Origin: Pseudooceanicola atlanticus
GTDB taxonomy: Bacteria; Pseudomonadota; Alphaproteobacteria; Rhodobacterales; Rhodobacteraceae
Direction: 5' to 3'
DNA length: 64,000 bases
Assembly: GCF_000768315.1 (NCBI RefSeq)
Contig: NZ_AQQX01000002.1
Coordinates: forward strand, 62,001-126,000
The first letter of the stretch is position 1; each line of letters opens with the position of its first letter. The notes below the pieces were generated by a model, which searched no databases, was not told the DNA's origin, and saw nothing but the letters and a program-made list of their open reading frames with translations. The position numbers were made by a program, and so were the translations under genes. This document shows, piece after piece, positions 1 through 9,904 of the stretch.

Positions 1-1029
1 GAGGCCTATGCCGACCACTTCGGCATCCCGGAGATGGTCCGATTCAACACCGCCGTCACCTCGGTCGAGCCGGAGGGCGACCGCTATCGCGTGACGCTCG
101 ATACCGGGGAAAGCCGCGATTACGCGCGCGTCGTGATCGCCAATGGCCACCTCTCGGACCCGCGGATGCCGGATTTTCCGGGCCAGTTCGACGGCACCGC
201 GATCCATTCGCACCATTACCGCAGCGCCGATCCCTATATCGGCAAACGGGTTCTGGTGGTCGGCATCGGCAATTCGGCCGTAGATATCGCCGTGGACCTG
301 TGCCGTCGGGCAGAGCATGTGACCCTGTCGACCCGCCGCTCGGCCTGGGTGATGCCGAAATACCTGATGGGTGTGCCGATCGACCAATGGTCGGGCTTCC
401 TGGGGCGGAAGCTGCGCCTGCCGACCCCTGCGGTGCGGCGCATCATGGCGCAGCTGATCAAGCTGGGGGTCGGCGACCAGCGCCGGTTCGGCCTGCCCCG
501 GCCCGAACATCCGATGTGGCGCGAACATGCGACGCTATCGCAGGAATTGCTGCCCAATATCGGCCACGGCTATATCGACGTGAAACCCAACGTGAAGCGG
601 CTGGACGGCACGCGCGTCGCCTTTGTCGACGGGACGGACGCGCCCTATGACGCGATCATCTACGCCACCGGCTATAACCTGACCTTCCCGTTCCTCGACA
701 GGGGCGTGTTTGACCCCGACCTGCAAGCCGGAGAGCTGTATCGTCGCATGGTCGTGCCCGCCCATCCCGGCCTGATCCATGCCGGGCTCGTGCAGCCGGT
801 CGGCCCGACGATCCCGCTGGTGGAAACGCAGGGAAAATGGATCGCCGCGCTCGCCTCCGGCCGGATGACCTTGCCCCCCAGGGCAGAAATGGACCGCGAG
901 ATCACCGCCCACAGGGATTACCAGCGCCGCACCTACCTGGACGCACCGCGCTATGCGCTGGAGGTCGATTACAAGACCTACACCAGGCAGATGCTGGCAG
1001 ACATGAAGGCGGGACAGGCGGGCACCTGA
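1..1029 (+). CDS. Flavin-containing monooxygenase / NAD(P)-binding oxidoreductase (5' truncated by the window)
   Basis: The frame is open from base 1, so the N-terminus and its FAD-binding GxGxxG lie outside the window. The visible 342 residues carry the FMO fingerprint FxGxxxHxxxY (FDGTAIHSHHY, about visible residues 63-73), a second Rossmann motif for NADPH (VVGIGNSAVDIA) shortly after, and the C-terminal ATGY motif (ATGYNLTFPF). This is the signature of class B flavoprotein monooxygenases, which use NADPH and O2 to oxygenate a soft nucleophile (N or S) or a ketone. The substrate cannot be read from the sequence; a Baeyer-Villiger enzyme is a less likely alternative. It converges on the GNAT gene with only 12 bases between the stops. 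Confidence 0.85.
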   Translation, partial: EAYADHFGIPEMVRFNTAVTSVEPEGDRYRVTLDTGESRDYARVVIANGHLSDPRMPDFPGQFDGTAIHSHHYRSADPYIGKRVLVVGIGNSAVDIAVDLCRRAEHVTLSTRRSAWVMPKYLMGVPIDQWSGFLGRKLRLPTPAVRRIMAQLIKLGVGDQRRFGLPRPEHPMWREHATLSQELLPNIGHGYIDVKPNVKRLDGTRVAFVDGTDAPYDAIIYATGYNLTFPFLDRGVFDPDLQAGELYRRMVVPAHPGLIHAGLVQPVGPTIPLVETQGKWIAALASGRMTLPPRAEMDREITAHRDYQRRTYLDAPRYALEVDYKTYTRQMLADMKAGQAGT

Positions 1030-1041
1030 CCCGCCCGGGGG

Positions 1042-1623
1042 CTAGAGCGTCCGCATCCAGAATTGCAGTGGATGGGCGGTTTCGTCGGCCTCGCCCACGT
1101 CGCGCCAGTTGAAATGGGCGATCACGCCGGGCAGCGGGGCATAGCCACGGCCACGCCAGAACGGCTCGAGCGAGCGGGCAGCGGCGGGGCGCATCGGATG
1201 ATCCTCGGGCCGCACGACACCGCAGAAGGCCGAATAACGGCGGCCCAGCTCGCGGGCATGGGCCTCTCGCGCGTCAAAGAACGCGTGGCCAAGGCCATGG
1301 CCCCGGTAGTCGGACAAAAGCACCGATTCCGCGCAATAGAAGATATCCGACAGCGCCTCGGGCCGGTCGGCGAAGGCCGTTGCGAAGTCTTCGTCCGACA
1401 CTTCCAGCCCCATTCCGGTGGACGCGCCGACGATCCGCGGGCCGTCGAAGGCCGCCACGACAATGGCCGTGGGGTGGGTGTAGCCCGACAGGTACTTCCG
1501 CTCGTACTCGACGTCCCCATCGTAGAGATAGGGCCAGTCGCGAAACACCTCGATCCGCAGCCGCGCCAGGTCATCCAGCGCGGTCTCCAGCGCATCGCCT
1601 GTCAGCACGCGGGTCTCGATCAT
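1042..1623 (-). CDS. GNAT family N-acetyltransferase
   Basis: A 193-residue protein that probably transfers an acetyl group from acetyl-CoA to an unknown small molecule or protein amine. The acetyl-CoA pyrophosphate-binding motif Q/RxxGxG/A is visible as RGHGLG at residues 107-112, following a beta strand (ESVLLSDY), as expected for a GNAT fold. It is the last gene of a tightly packed leftward run: its ATG overlaps the stop of the NTF2-like gene in an ATGA junction at 1620-1623, which implies translational coupling. The substrate is not inferable. Confidence 0.75.
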   Translation of the reverse strand: MIETRVLTGDALETALDDLARLRIEVFRDWPYLYDGDVEYERKYLSGYTHPTAIVVAAFDGPRIVGASTGMGLEVSDEDFATAFADRPEALSDIFYCAESVLLSDYRGHGLGHAFFDAREAHARELGRRYSAFCGVVRPEDHPMRPAAARSLEPFWRGRGYAPLPGVIAHFNWRDVGEADETAHPLQFWMRTL

Positions 1624-2012
1624 GAGACCTGCGCGATCCAGTCGGCGAGGTTGTAATAAGTGGTCACGCGGGCAATCTTGCCATCCTTCAGCGTGAAGAA
1701 CGACCCGCCGGGCAGGCGGTAGGTCTGGCCGTTGGCTTCGGGCAGGCCTTCGTCGGTTTCAAGGTAGGTGCCGTTGACCATGAATTCCGCAGCGCCGCGC
1801 GTCCCGTCTTCCGAAACGAAGATCACCATCTCGGTCAGGCGTTCCTTGTAGCACCGCTCCATATGAGCGCAGAATTCGGCGAACAGCGCCTTGCCGGTGC
1901 GGATCTTGCCCTCGTTGACATGGTGGGCCACGTCGTCGGTCAGGCAGTCCAGCATGGCGGCGGTATTGCCGTCGTTGAACGCGTCGAAATAGGTCTGCAG
2001 GATAGTCGTCAT
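1620..2012 (-). CDS. NTF2-like / SnoaL-type small protein (ketosteroid isomerase-related)
   Basis: A 130-residue protein starting MTTILQTYFDAFNDGN, an opening helix typical of the NTF2/SnoaL cone-shaped fold, followed by a section with Asp and His (LTDDVAHHVNEG) and an ending strand (KIARVTTYYNLADW). Members bind small hydrophobic ligands or act as isomerases; its actual role is unknown. I chose the ATG at 2012 because it forms an ATGA overlap with the upstream phosphatase stop. The frame extends 20 residues further upstream, but that part only reads antisense through the phosphatase end. It is also coupled to the GNAT gene downstream. Confidence 0.7.
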   Translation of the reverse strand: MTTILQTYFDAFNDGNTAAMLDCLTDDVAHHVNEGKIRTGKALFAEFCAHMERCYKERLTEMVIFVSEDGTRGAAEFMVNGTYLETDEGLPEANGQTYRLPGGSFFTLKDGKIARVTTYYNLADWIAQVS

Positions 2013-2470
2013 AAGCTTACCAGGGGCGGACCGAACCGCCGTTGAAGGTTGTCGATGATCTGGTCGCGGCACTGGCGATAGGCGTTCAGCTTCTGCTCGC
2101 GCGTTTCGCCGATGGCTGTCGGGTCCACGATCGGCCAGAAATCGACCGAGAGGTGGTAGAACTTGGTCAGCTCCAGCGCCCGTTTCTGGGACATGCTCGA
2201 CAGCGCGACGATCAGGTCGAACGAGGACAGGTCGTCCCCGAACCGGGCCATTTCGTCGAAGGACCGGGATTGATGCCGCGACAGCTCCACCCCGATCTCT
2301 TCACAGACGGAAATCGCGAAACCGTCGATTTCCAAGTCGTTGTAGCATCCGGCCGACTGCACGTAAGTGCCGGTGCCATAGAACTTTTTCATGATGCCTT
2401 CGGCCATGGGGGACCGAACCGCATTGTGGTCGCAGCAGAACAGCACAGACTGAGGAAGTTCTGCTGCCAC
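2009..2470 (-). CDS. Low-molecular-weight protein-tyrosine-phosphatase family protein
   Basis: A 153-residue cytoplasmic enzyme of the LMW-PTP / arsenate reductase fold. The P-loop CX5R(S) is at residues 13-20 (CDHNAVRS), directly after a beta strand (SVLF), and the general-acid Asp-Pro pair appears as VDPTAIG near residue 118. It probably hydrolyses phosphotyrosine or a related phosphoester; arsenate reduction is the main alternative. The start codon is GTG at 2470, three bases after the UPF0262 stop, with a GGGG ribosome-binding stretch inside the upstream gene. It sits between UPF0262 and the NTF2-like gene in the hisD-led operon, a neighbourhood common in alphaproteobacteria. Confidence 0.8.
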   Translation of the reverse strand: MAAELPQSVLFCCDHNAVRSPMAEGIMKKFYGTGTYVQSAGCYNDLEIDGFAISVCEEIGVELSRHQSRSFDEMARFGDDLSSFDLIVALSSMSQKRALELTKFYHLSVDFWPIVDPTAIGETREQKLNAYRQCRDQIIDNLQRRFGPPLVSL

Positions 2471-2472
2471 GC

Positions 2473-2952
2473 TCAGACCCCGAAATGCAGGACGCAGATG
2501 AGGGTAAACAGGCGACGGGCCGTGTCGTGATCGACCTCGGCCTTGCCGTCCAGGCGTTCGATCAGGACGCGCGCGCCCTCGTCATGGATGCCACGGCGGG
2601 CCATGTCGATGGTTTCGATCTGCGCGGGCGGCAGGTCCTTCACGGCATCGAAATAGCTTTTGCAGATGGCAAAGTAATCCTTCACCACCTGGCGGAACGG
2701 CCCCAGCGACAGCAGGAATTGCGCGGCCGTGTCGCCGCTTTCCGTCTGGATGTCGAAGACAAGGCGCTTGTCCTGGATGGACAGGGCGATCTTGTAGGGG
2801 CCATCGGGCACAACCCGGTCGTCCCGCTTCGGCAGGGTAAAGCTGTTCTCTTCCAGCAGGTCGAACATCGCCACGCGACGTTCCTGTTCAATCTCCGGGG
2901 TGGGCGGCGGCAGATTGCGGTCGTCCAACTCGATTTGGGCAATATAGGACAT
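2473..2952 (-). CDS. UPF0262 family protein
   Basis: A 159-residue protein recognised by its N-terminus (MSYIAQIELDDRNLPPPTPE) and the central YKIALSIQDKRLVFDIQ segment of UPF0262, a family restricted to alphaproteobacteria and of unknown function. It has no signal peptide or membrane segment and is predicted to be cytoplasmic. It lies directly downstream of hisD (114 bases) and just before the LMW phosphatase, the same order found in many alphaproteobacterial genomes. No catalytic motif is evident. Confidence 0.88.
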   Translation of the reverse strand: MSYIAQIELDDRNLPPPTPEIEQERRVAMFDLLEENSFTLPKRDDRVVPDGPYKIALSIQDKRLVFDIQTESGDTAAQFLLSLGPFRQVVKDYFAICKSYFDAVKDLPPAQIETIDMARRGIHDEGARVLIERLDGKAEVDHDTARRLFTLICVLHFGV

Positions 2953-3066
2953 CGGTCCGGTTCCCTCTGATCGGTTGCAGGTCTCCCTGCGCGCAATCTA
3001 TGCTGCGCCGCAGCAAATTTCCACTTCAACCTGAAACTAAGTTAACATTTAGCGGATTGTCACCCG

Positions 3067-4377
3067 TTAATCTGTATCCTCGTTCAGGCGGTCCAGCCGG
3101 GCGCGGACGGAAAGCCCATGCGCCTGAAGGCTTTCCGAGGTCGCGAGCGTTTCCGCCGCCGGCCCGATAGCCGCCAGCGCGGCGGGCGACATCCGGGCCA
3201 TCGTCGTGCGTTTGACGAAATCCATCACCGACAGGCCGGACGAGAACCGCGCCGACCGGGCCGTCGGCAGCACGTGGTTCGGGCCGCCCACATAGTCGCC
3301 GATCGCCTCGGGCGTCCAGGCGCCCAGGAAGATCGCCCCGGCATGGGTGCATTTCTCGGCCAGCGCCTCCGGATCGGCCACGCAGAGTTCAAGGTGCTCG
3401 GGGGCGATGCGGTTCGACAGGGCCGCGGCCTCGGCCAGGTCGTCCACCACGATCACCGCGCCGAAATCGCGCCATGACGCGCCGGCGATTGCACGGCGTT
3501 CCAGCGTTTGCAGCCGGGCCTCGACCGCGTCCGCCACGGCCTGGCCAAAGGCCGCATCATCAGTGATCAGCAACGATTGCGCGCTTTCGTCATGTTCCGC
3601 CTGGCTCAGCAGGTCCAGCGCGATCCAGTCGGGGTCGTTGTCGCGGTCGGCAATCACCAGGATCTCGGACGGGCCGGCGATCATGTCGATCCCCACCTTG
3701 CCGAAGACCCGGCGCTTGGCCGCGGCGACAAAGGCGTTGCCCGGCCCGGTGATCTTGTCGACCGGCGCGATCGTGCCGGTGCCATAGGCCAGCGCGGCAA
3801 TCGCCTGCGCCCCGCCGATGCGATAGACCTCGTCGACACCGGAAAGTCGCGCGGCCAGCAGGACCAGCGGGTTCGCCACGCCATCGGGCGTCGGCACACA
3901 GATCGCCAGACGCTCCACCCCCGCCACCTTGGCCGGGATCGCATTCATCAGAACCGAGGACGGATAGGACGCCAGCCCGCCCGGAACGTACAGGCCAGCG
4001 GCAGACACCGGCGTCCAGCGCCAGCCCAGCGTCGCGCCTTCGGGGTCGGTCCAGCTGGCATCCTGCGGCATCTGGCGGGCGTGGTAGGCACGGATGCGTT
4101 CCGCCGCGGTAACCAGCGCCGCCCGGTCCGCATCGCCGACCTTTTCGCATTCGTCGTCGATCTCTTCGCGGGAAAAGGCCAGAGTTTCCGGGGAGAGGTC
4201 CATCCGGTCAAAGCGCGAGGTCAGTTCGATCACCGCCGCGTCGCCACGCGCCCGCACATCCGCGATGATCGCGGCGACGGTGTCGTCGACATCGGGGCTG
4301 TCCTCCCGCTTGGCGTTCAGCAGGGCGGTGAATCGGGCCTCGAAATCGGCGTCGCGACTGGACAGAAACTGCGGCAT
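3067..4377 (-). CDS. hisD: Histidinol dehydrogenase
   Basis: HisD carries out the last two steps of histidine biosynthesis, oxidising L-histidinol to L-histidine with two NAD+ and a bound zinc. The 436-residue length matches the family. Characteristic segments are visible: GPGNAFVAAAKR, DMIAGPSEILVIAD, the QAEHD metal-site region, and NRIAPEHLEL, which carries the catalytic Glu-His pair. The ATG at 4377 is preceded by AAGGAGAA at good spacing; the longer frame starting at 4416 adds unconserved residues and was rejected. It is followed by UPF0262 and the phosphatase gene. Confidence 0.97.
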   Translation of the reverse strand: MPQFLSSRDADFEARFTALLNAKREDSPDVDDTVAAIIADVRARGDAAVIELTSRFDRMDLSPETLAFSREEIDDECEKVGDADRAALVTAAERIRAYHARQMPQDASWTDPEGATLGWRWTPVSAAGLYVPGGLASYPSSVLMNAIPAKVAGVERLAICVPTPDGVANPLVLLAARLSGVDEVYRIGGAQAIAALAYGTGTIAPVDKITGPGNAFVAAAKRRVFGKVGIDMIAGPSEILVIADRDNDPDWIALDLLSQAEHDESAQSLLITDDAAFGQAVADAVEARLQTLERRAIAGASWRDFGAVIVVDDLAEAAALSNRIAPEHLELCVADPEALAEKCTHAGAIFLGAWTPEAIGDYVGGPNHVLPTARSARFSSGLSVMDFVKRTTMARMSPAALAAIGPAAETLATSESLQAHGLSVRARLDRLNEDTD

Positions 4378-4483
4378 CGGCTTCTCCTTCCCGGCTTCCC
4401 TTACAGGGCGCTGCACGGGGCCTCAAGTGAGCGAATACAGATCGGGGCGATGCGCGATGACGCGCCCGGCAAGGCCCTGACGG

Positions 4484-4684
4484 TCAGTGATCGCGCCGGA
4501 TCGTATCCTGGCCTTCGCCGCGTTCGAGGGCGTCGATCGCCTCTTCGATGTCCTCCGGGTCGGTCGAGGGCACGGCGTAGTTGCCTTTCAGCCAGCGGCC
4601 CAGGTCGACATCGGCGCAATGCTTCGAACAGAAGGGGCGGTATTTCGGGTCGGTATCCTTGGCGCAGATCGGGCAGCTGCTCAT
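4484..4684 (-). CDS. yacG: DNA gyrase inhibitor YacG (zinc-binding)
   Basis: A 66-residue protein with four zinc ligands, C4-x2-C7 and C19-x3-C23 (CPIC...CSKHC), followed by the family's DLGRWLKGNYAVP segment. In Escherichia coli YacG binds GyrB and inhibits gyrase. Its start overlaps the RNase G/E stop (ATGA at 4681-4684), so the two are translationally coupled. In this family the small zinc protein often follows RNase G/E in alphaproteobacteria. Confidence 0.93.
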   Translation of the reverse strand: MSSCPICAKDTDPKYRPFCSKHCADVDLGRWLKGNYAVPSTDPEDIEEAIDALERGEGQDTIRRDH

Positions 4685-5736
4685 CGGATCATGTCCTCCG
4701 TCACAATCTCGGACAGGGGCTGGCGGGCGCGTTTGCGCTGCAATTCGTAATTGCCGAGCGGCGTCCAGCCGGCCAGCACCGTATCGGTTTCATCGGCGCG
4801 GAAGGCCGCGCGCAGGGTGGTTTCAAACCCCCGACGATCCTTTTTTGGCATCGGGGCCACGTCGAGGATGATCTGCCCGCCAAGCCCGCGCAACCGCAAT
4901 TGCCGCGGCAGATCGCGCGCCGCGGCCATGTTCGCCTTGAGACCCGCGGCGAGCGAGGAATCGGTGCCGGTGTTGACGTCCACCGCGACGAAGGCGCGGG
5001 TCGGCTCAATCGCCATGGAGCCCTGGCCCAGCGACACCTCGGACCGCATCAGCGCCTCGATTTTCTCAATGACGCCATGGTCTTCGAAGCAGCCCGCGTT
5101 GTTTTCTACCTGCGCCGGGCCGGTCCATTCACGCCAGGCGGACGCATGGGGGCCGTCGCCTTCGAGAAGGGTTTCGACCTCGCCCTCGGCATCCGCCAGG
5201 ACCTGCATGGCCAGATCGGCCATGGCCTGGATATCCTCGGCCACGGCCTCCGGGTCCGCGCCCTTGGCAGAGGACCGCACGATCAGCCCGCCGGCGGGGT
5301 CGGTCTGGGTGACCGGATGCCCCTCCAGCACGTCATGGGCGACCTCGAGCAGGGCGTCGCGTTCGTCATCGTCCTTGATCTGGCGCGAGACGTTCAGACC
5401 CGGCGCGCCGGGGGTGATGATCGCGTAGCGGCTCTTGAACAGGACCTTGGTCGTGACCGGGATCGCCTTGCCCGGTTCCGCATGGCCGGTGACCTGCACC
5501 AACAGCACCTGACCGGGGGACAAGCCCTTGACCTGGCGCAGGAATCCCGACCCGTCCGGTGTCTGCACGAACATGCCGCCCTGCCCTTTCACGGGGCGGT
5601 CGGCGCTGGCGCGGTAGATGGTGCCGGGGCGCGGGGCGTCGCTGTCGATCAGCAGATCCTCCAGCCGTCCATCGCGGATCAGGGCGGCCGATTCGGTATC
5701 GCCCAGGTGGTCGAGCAGGATGAGATCGCCTTTCAT
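4681..5736 (-). CDS. rng: Ribonuclease G/E family endoribonuclease
   Basis: A 351-residue RNase G/E-type protein, shorter than the Escherichia coli RNase G of about 490 residues. An S1-like N-terminal half ([25 protein letters not shown]) is followed by the catalytic module with VAVDVNTG and [10 protein letters not shown], where the Asp residues coordinate the active-site magnesium. It should cleave single-stranded RNA in rRNA processing or mRNA turnover. The start at 5736 overlaps the maf stop (ATGA); the open frame continues to 6036 but only as antisense of maf. It is probably cotranscribed with infA, maf and yacG. Confidence 0.88.
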   Translation of the reverse strand: MKGDLILLDHLGDTESAALIRDGRLEDLLIDSDAPRPGTIYRASADRPVKGQGGMFVQTPDGSGFLRQVKGLSPGQVLLVQVTGHAEPGKAIPVTTKVLFKSRYAIITPGAPGLNVSRQIKDDDERDALLEVAHDVLEGHPVTQTDPAGGLIVRSSAKGADPEAVAEDIQAMADLAMQVLADAEGEVETLLEGDGPHASAWREWTGPAQVENNAGCFEDHGVIEKIEALMRSEVSLGQGSMAIEPTRAFVAVDVNTGTDSSLAAGLKANMAAARDLPRQLRLRGLGGQIILDVAPMPKKDRRGFETTLRAAFRADETDTVLAGWTPLGNYELQRKRARQPLSEIVTEDMIR

Positions 5737-6308
5737 GAGGCCCTCCAGATTGGCCAGCCCGCCGCATCCAGCAGGGCGGCGGTTTCGGCCACGGGCAGGC
5801 CCATCACGGCGGAATAGCTGCCCTGGAGCCAGGGGATGAACGCCCCCGCCGGCCCCTGGATGCCATAGCCACCCGCCTTGCCCTGCCAGTCGCCCGTGGC
5901 AAGGTAGCCGTTCAGCTCGACATCCGAGAGGCGCTTCATCTTGACCTGGGTGACGACATCGCGTTCCCAGACCCGGTCGCCGCGACGGATCGCGACGGCT
6001 GTGATCACACGGTGCCTGCGGCCCGACATGGACCACAGGAACTGGGCCGCCTCACCGGCGTTTTCGGGCTTGCCCATGATGCGGCGACCAAGTGCGACGG
6101 TGGTGTCGGCACACAGCACGATATCGTCGCTATCCGCCTGAACTGCCTGCACTTTTTCACGCGTGACGCGGATGCAGTAATCGCGCGGAAGCTCGGCCTT
6201 GAGGGGCGTTTCGTCGATGTCTGGGGGGCGGATATCGTCTGGCACGACGCCAAGCGTCGCCAGCAATTCCAGACGGCGAGGGCTGCCGGATCCGAGGATC
6301 AGCTTCAT
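5733..6308 (-). CDS. maf: Maf family nucleoside triphosphate pyrophosphatase
   Basis: A 191-residue protein opening with the Maf signature GSGSPRR ([14 protein letters not shown]) and carrying the catalytic-base segment CADTTVAL. Maf proteins hydrolyse non-canonical or canonical NTPs (dTTP, UTP, m7GTP depending on subgroup) to the monophosphate. It lies 22 bases downstream of infA and overlaps the RNase G/E start, so it belongs to the infA transcription unit. Confidence 0.93.
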   Translation of the reverse strand: MKLILGSGSPRRLELLATLGVVPDDIRPPDIDETPLKAELPRDYCIRVTREKVQAVQADSDDIVLCADTTVALGRRIMGKPENAGEAAQFLWSMSGRRHRVITAVAIRRGDRVWERDVVTQVKMKRLSDVELNGYLATGDWQGKAGGYGIQGPAGAFIPWLQGSYSAVMGLPVAETAALLDAAGWPIWRAS

Positions 6309-6330
6309 CAGAACCCGCGCCGTCCGAGGC

Positions 6331-6549
6331 TTATTTAAAGCGGTAGTTGATCCGACCCTTGGTCAGATCATAGGGGGTCATTTCGACCTGCACCTTGTCG
6401 CCGGCCAGAACACGGATGCGGTTCTTGCGCATCTTGCCTGCCGTATGTGCGATAATCTCATGGCCGTTCTCGAGCTCGACCCGGAATGTCGCATTTGGCA
6501 GGAGTTCCTTCACGACGCCGGGGAATTCGAGAGTGTCTTCCTTGGCCAT
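6331..6549 (-). CDS. infA: Translation initiation factor IF-1
   Basis: The 72-residue product is a full-length IF-1: [19 protein letters not shown] opening, the OB-fold core [14 protein letters not shown] and the terminal [17 protein letters not shown]-1 occupies the ribosomal A site during initiation and assists IF-2 and IF-3. A clear GGAGA (TATGGAGACAAC) precedes the ATG. The gene heads the leftward infA-maf-rng-yacG run; its upstream region carries four unusual 11-bp direct repeats, described separately. Confidence 0.98.
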   Translation of the reverse strand: MAKEDTLEFPGVVKELLPNATFRVELENGHEIIAHTAGKMRKNRIRVLAGDKVQVEMTPYDLTKGRINYRFK

Positions 6550-6682
6550 GTTGTCTCCATATCAGCGTTGCCCGCTTGACGCGCGGGTGCGCGTTAAATG
6601 GGCCTAAACGGGGTGGTTTTCAAGTCTCTAATGCGTGAGAGCGCATTTCATCCCAAGCCGGTGCAACACCCACCGAACGGGA

Positions 6683-6726
6683 CGTCGGTATTGCGTCGGT
6701 ATCACGTCGGTATCGCGTCGGTGCGA
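6683..6726. repeat. Four tandem 11-bp repeats upstream of infA
   Basis: Four consecutive 11-bp units of the form cgtcggtatNN start at 6683, 6694, 6705 and 6716; the fourth diverges in its last bases. The 11-bp period is close to one DNA helical turn, so a protein bound to successive units would sit on one face. They lie about 135-180 bp upstream of the infA start codon and downstream of the RND pump gene. A role as a regulator array or a simple replication-slippage repeat cannot be separated by eye. Confidence 0.75.
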
Positions 6727-6793
6727 AACCGGACCCTAAGACGCGGCGAACCGGCGGGCACAGGCCGCCGGTCCGTTGGTGACCCGAACCGGG

Positions 6794-9700
6794 TCAGGCA
6801 TGGGCATCGTCGGGTGCGCGGGGCAGCAGCGGCCGGATGACCCCCAGCAGGGCGTCGATATAGGTCAGCAGCACCGGCACCACGACAAGCGTCAGCAGCG
6901 AGGACGAGATCAGCCCGCCGATCACCGCGTGCGCCATGGGTGCGTTCTGGCCCGATCCGCCATGGATGTTCAGCGCCAGCGGCAGCATCCCGAAGATCAT
7001 GGCGAGCGTCGTCATGACGATGGGACGGAACCGGGTGCCCCCGGCCTCGACCAGCGCGTCGAACAGGTTCATCCCCGCCTTGCGATGCTGGTTGGCATTG
7101 TCGACCAGAAGGATTGCGTTCTTCACCACCAGGCCCATCAGCATGATGAAGCCGATGATCGAGAACATGTTCAGGGTCGATCCGCCCACCAGCAGGCCCA
7201 GCATCACCCCGACCAGTGCCAGCGGCAGCGACGACATGATCGCGAAGGGCTGCACGAAGCTGCCGAATTGCGAGGCCAGCACGAGGTAGATGAAGACCAC
7301 CGCCAGCAGCAGCGCCGCCGCGGCAGAGGCCCCGGATTCGGCGATCTGTTCGCTGTCACCACCAAAGCCGGTGCGATAGCCCGGCGGCAGGTCAAGCTCT
7401 GCCAGGGCCTCCTGGATGAGGGGCTGGGCAGTACGGATGTCGATCCCTTCCAGGCCCGAGGTCACCTGCACCGACCGTTCCCGGCCTTCGCGCGTGATCT
7501 CGCCCGCGCTGCGGGAGCTTTCGACGACGGCGATCTGGTCGAGCCGGACAAGCCCCGACCCGTCGGCATTGGCCGCCACGGGGAGCGAGCCCAGACGGCT
7601 GGCATCGTTGCGCACGTCCTCGGGCAGGCGCAGCACCACGTCGTAGCTGTCGCCATTGGGCGCGGTCCAGTCCGACACGGTTTCACCGGCGATCATCGGG
7701 GACAGGGCCTGCCCCACCTGGCTGATCGACACGCCGAGGTCCGAGGCCGCGTCGCGGTCGATCCGGATGCCGATGGTCGGCTGCGGATCGTCGAGGCTGG
7801 TGCGGACATCGGCAAAGCCGCCCTTGGAGGCGAGGTTGTCGGCCAGCTGACGCGACAGCCGGGTCAGCACGTCGAGGTCTTCGCCGAAGATCTTGATCTC
7901 GACCGGCGTGGCGACGCCCGACCCGAACGATCCCGGAGGACCGACGCGGAACCGCGCGCCCGGCACCGCCGACAGCGCGTCCCGGATCACCGGGGTCAGC
8001 GTGGTCGGGGTCAGCTCGCGTTCCGTCGGGTCGGTCATGCGCACGACGATGGCGGCGTTGTTCTCGCCGGAATTGGTGCCGGAATTGACAGTGGCATAAG
8101 TGCCCAGCACCTCGGGGAAGCCGCGCACGACCTCGTCGACCTGGGCGATCTTTTCGGCGGTGCGCTCGAGCGGGGTGCCGACCGGCATTTCGAGGTCGAT
8201 CTGCATTTCGGAATTGTCCGCGGGCGGCACGAATTCCGCGCCCACCAGGGGGAACAGGCCCAGCCCGCCGACGAAGATCAGGAAGGCGGTGATCAGCGTC
8301 GTCTTGCGCCAGCGCAGCGTCACCTTGAGCAGCGCCCGGTAGCGCTGGCCCAGCCAGTCGAAGAAGCGTTCGAACTGGTGGATCAGCCGACCGATCGGCC
8401 CGCGTTTCACGTTCTGATCGGCGGCCGGGTCGTACCAGACCGAGGACATCATCGGGTCGAGCGTGAAGGACACGAAGAGCGAGATCAGAACCGCCACGGA
8501 CACGGTGACGCCGAATTGCAGGAAGAACCGGCCCAGGATGCCTTCCATGAAGGCCACGGGCAGGAAGACCGCGACGATGGACAGCGTGGTGGCCAGCACG
8601 GCCAGCCCGATCTCGTTCGTGCCGTCCAGCGCGGCCTGGCGGTGATCCTTGCCCATATGCAGGTGCCGCATGATGTTTTCCCGCACAACGATGGCGTCGT
8701 CGATCAGGATGCCGACGGCCAGCGACAGGGCCATCATCGTCATCATGTTCAGGGTGAATCCCAGGAAGTAGATCGCCGCCATGGTCCCGATGATCGAGAT
8801 CGGCAGCGTCAGCCCGGTGATCACGGTGGACCGCCAGGAGTTCAGGAACAGGAAGACGATGAAGGTCGCCAGCAGCGCGCCTTCGATCAGCATCGACTGC
8901 ACGGTGTGGAAGCTGTTTTCGACCGGCACGGCATTGTCGCGGATGATCTCGAGGTCGATCCCGTCATAGAGCGGATCATGGCCCAGTTCTTCGATCTCTT
9001 CGCGGACGGCTTCGGCGACGGCAACGGTGTTGGCGCCCTGGGTCTTCACGATGTCCACGGCCAGCGCGACCTCGCCGTCGAGCATGGCAAGGCTGTCGCG
9101 TTCCGCCAGTTCGGTGCCGATCTGCGCGACGTCGCCCAGCCGGACCGGGTAGCCACCGCGCCGGGCGATGATGATCTCGTCGAAATCGGCCAGCGCCTCG
9201 ATCCGGCCTTCGACCTGGACCGATTGCTTGGACGCGCCTTCGGTGACGGAGCCCGCGGGCAGGTCGGTGTTTTCGGCCGCCAGCGCTCCGGCGATTTCCG
9301 AGGCCCCGATGCCAAGCGCAGCCTGGCGGTCGGGGTCGATCTGGACATGCACCTCGCGCGGGACGCCGCCCACGACGGAGGCCCGGCCGACGCCGGGGAT
9401 GTTCGACAGGCGGGTGGCCAGCTGATCTTCGGCCAGGGCGGTCAGGGTGCCGGGGCCGTAGCGGTCCGACGAGATCCCGACCGAGATGATGGGCAGTTCG
9501 GACGGATCGAAGCGCAGGATCTGCGGGTCATCGGCATTGTCCGGCAGTGTGCCCTGGATCTGCGCGATCCGGTCGCGCACGTCCTGCGCCGCGACCGAGC
9601 TGTCGACCTCGAGCTGGAACTGGATCAGCACCATGGAGGAACCGGTCTGCGCGGTCGAGGTGATGGTGTCGATGCCCGACAGGGTCGACACCCCGTCCTC

Positions 9701-9901
9701 GATCGGCTTGATGATATCGGCCTCGACCGCCTCGGGCGTGGCGCCCGGGTAGGAGGTGACGACGGCGACGACGGGGAAGTCGACCTCGGGCAGCTGTTCC
9801 ACCGGCAGACGCTGGTAGGAGAACAGGCCGATCACGAAGATCGCCACCATCACCATGGTCGCAAAGACCGGCTGGTTGACGGAGATACGGGTCAGGAACA
9901 T
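6794..9901 (-). CDS. RND efflux transporter permease, HAE1/AcrB type
   Basis: A 1035-residue inner-membrane proton/drug antiporter. It begins with the canonical N-terminal helix ([17 protein letters not shown]), shows the porter-domain segment [19 protein letters not shown], and carries the proton-relay Asp-Asp pair in TM4 ([13 protein letters not shown]). Two symmetric halves of periplasmic loops and TM clusters are visible, and the C-terminal half has [17 protein letters not shown]. With the adaptor directly upstream (3 bases apart) it forms the inner-membrane part of a tripartite pump; no outer-membrane channel is in the operon, and the TolC homologue at 56-58 kb is a candidate partner. 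Substrates are unknown. Confidence 0.95.
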   Translation of the reverse strand: MFLTRISVNQPVFATMVMVAIFVIGLFSYQRLPVEQLPEVDFPVVAVVTSYPGATPEAVEADIIKPIEDGVSTLSGIDTITSTAQTGSSMVLIQFQLEVDSSVAAQDVRDRIAQIQGTLPDNADDPQILRFDPSELPIISVGISSDRYGPGTLTALAEDQLATRLSNIPGVGRASVVGGVPREVHVQIDPDRQAALGIGASEIAGALAAENTDLPAGSVTEGASKQSVQVEGRIEALADFDEIIIARRGGYPVRLGDVAQIGTELAERDSLAMLDGEVALAVDIVKTQGANTVAVAEAVREEIEELGHDPLYDGIDLEIIRDNAVPVENSFHTVQSMLIEGALLATFIVFLFLNSWRSTVITGLTLPISIIGTMAAIYFLGFTLNMMTMMALSLAVGILIDDAIVVRENIMRHLHMGKDHRQAALDGTNEIGLAVLATTLSIVAVFLPVAFMEGILGRFFLQFGVTVSVAVLISLFVSFTLDPMMSSVWYDPAADQNVKRGPIGRLIHQFERFFDWLGQRYRALLKVTLRWRKTTLITAFLIFVGGLGLFPLVGAEFVPPADNSEMQIDLEMPVGTPLERTAEKIAQVDEVVRGFPEVLGTYATVNSGTNSGENNAAIVVRMTDPTERELTPTTLTPVIRDALSAVPGARFRVGPPGSFGSGVATPVEIKIFGEDLDVLTRLSRQLADNLASKGGFADVRTSLDDPQPTIGIRIDRDAASDLGVSISQVGQALSPMIAGETVSDWTAPNGDSYDVVLRLPEDVRNDASRLGSLPVAANADGSGLVRLDQIAVVESSRSAGEITREGRERSVQVTSGLEGIDIRTAQPLIQEALAELDLPPGYRTGFGGDSEQIAESGASAAAALLLAVVFIYLVLASQFGSFVQPFAIMSSLPLALVGVMLGLLVGGSTLNMFSIIGFIMLMGLVVKNAILLVDNANQHRKAGMNLFDALVEAGGTRFRPIVMTTLAMIFGMLPLALNIHGGSGQNAPMAHAVIGGLISSSLLTLVVVPVLLTYIDALLGVIRPLLPRAPDDAHA

Positions 9902-9904
9902 GGG

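Noticed and set aside
3508-5817. A 769-codon frame on the plus strand across hisD, yacG and rng
   Set aside because: Antisense of three genes with clear families; composition (His/Arg/Gln-rich) is typical of shadow frames.
6683-6726. A CRISPR array
   Set aside because: The units are 11 bp without spacers and number only four, unlike CRISPR repeats of about 28-37 bp with unique spacers.
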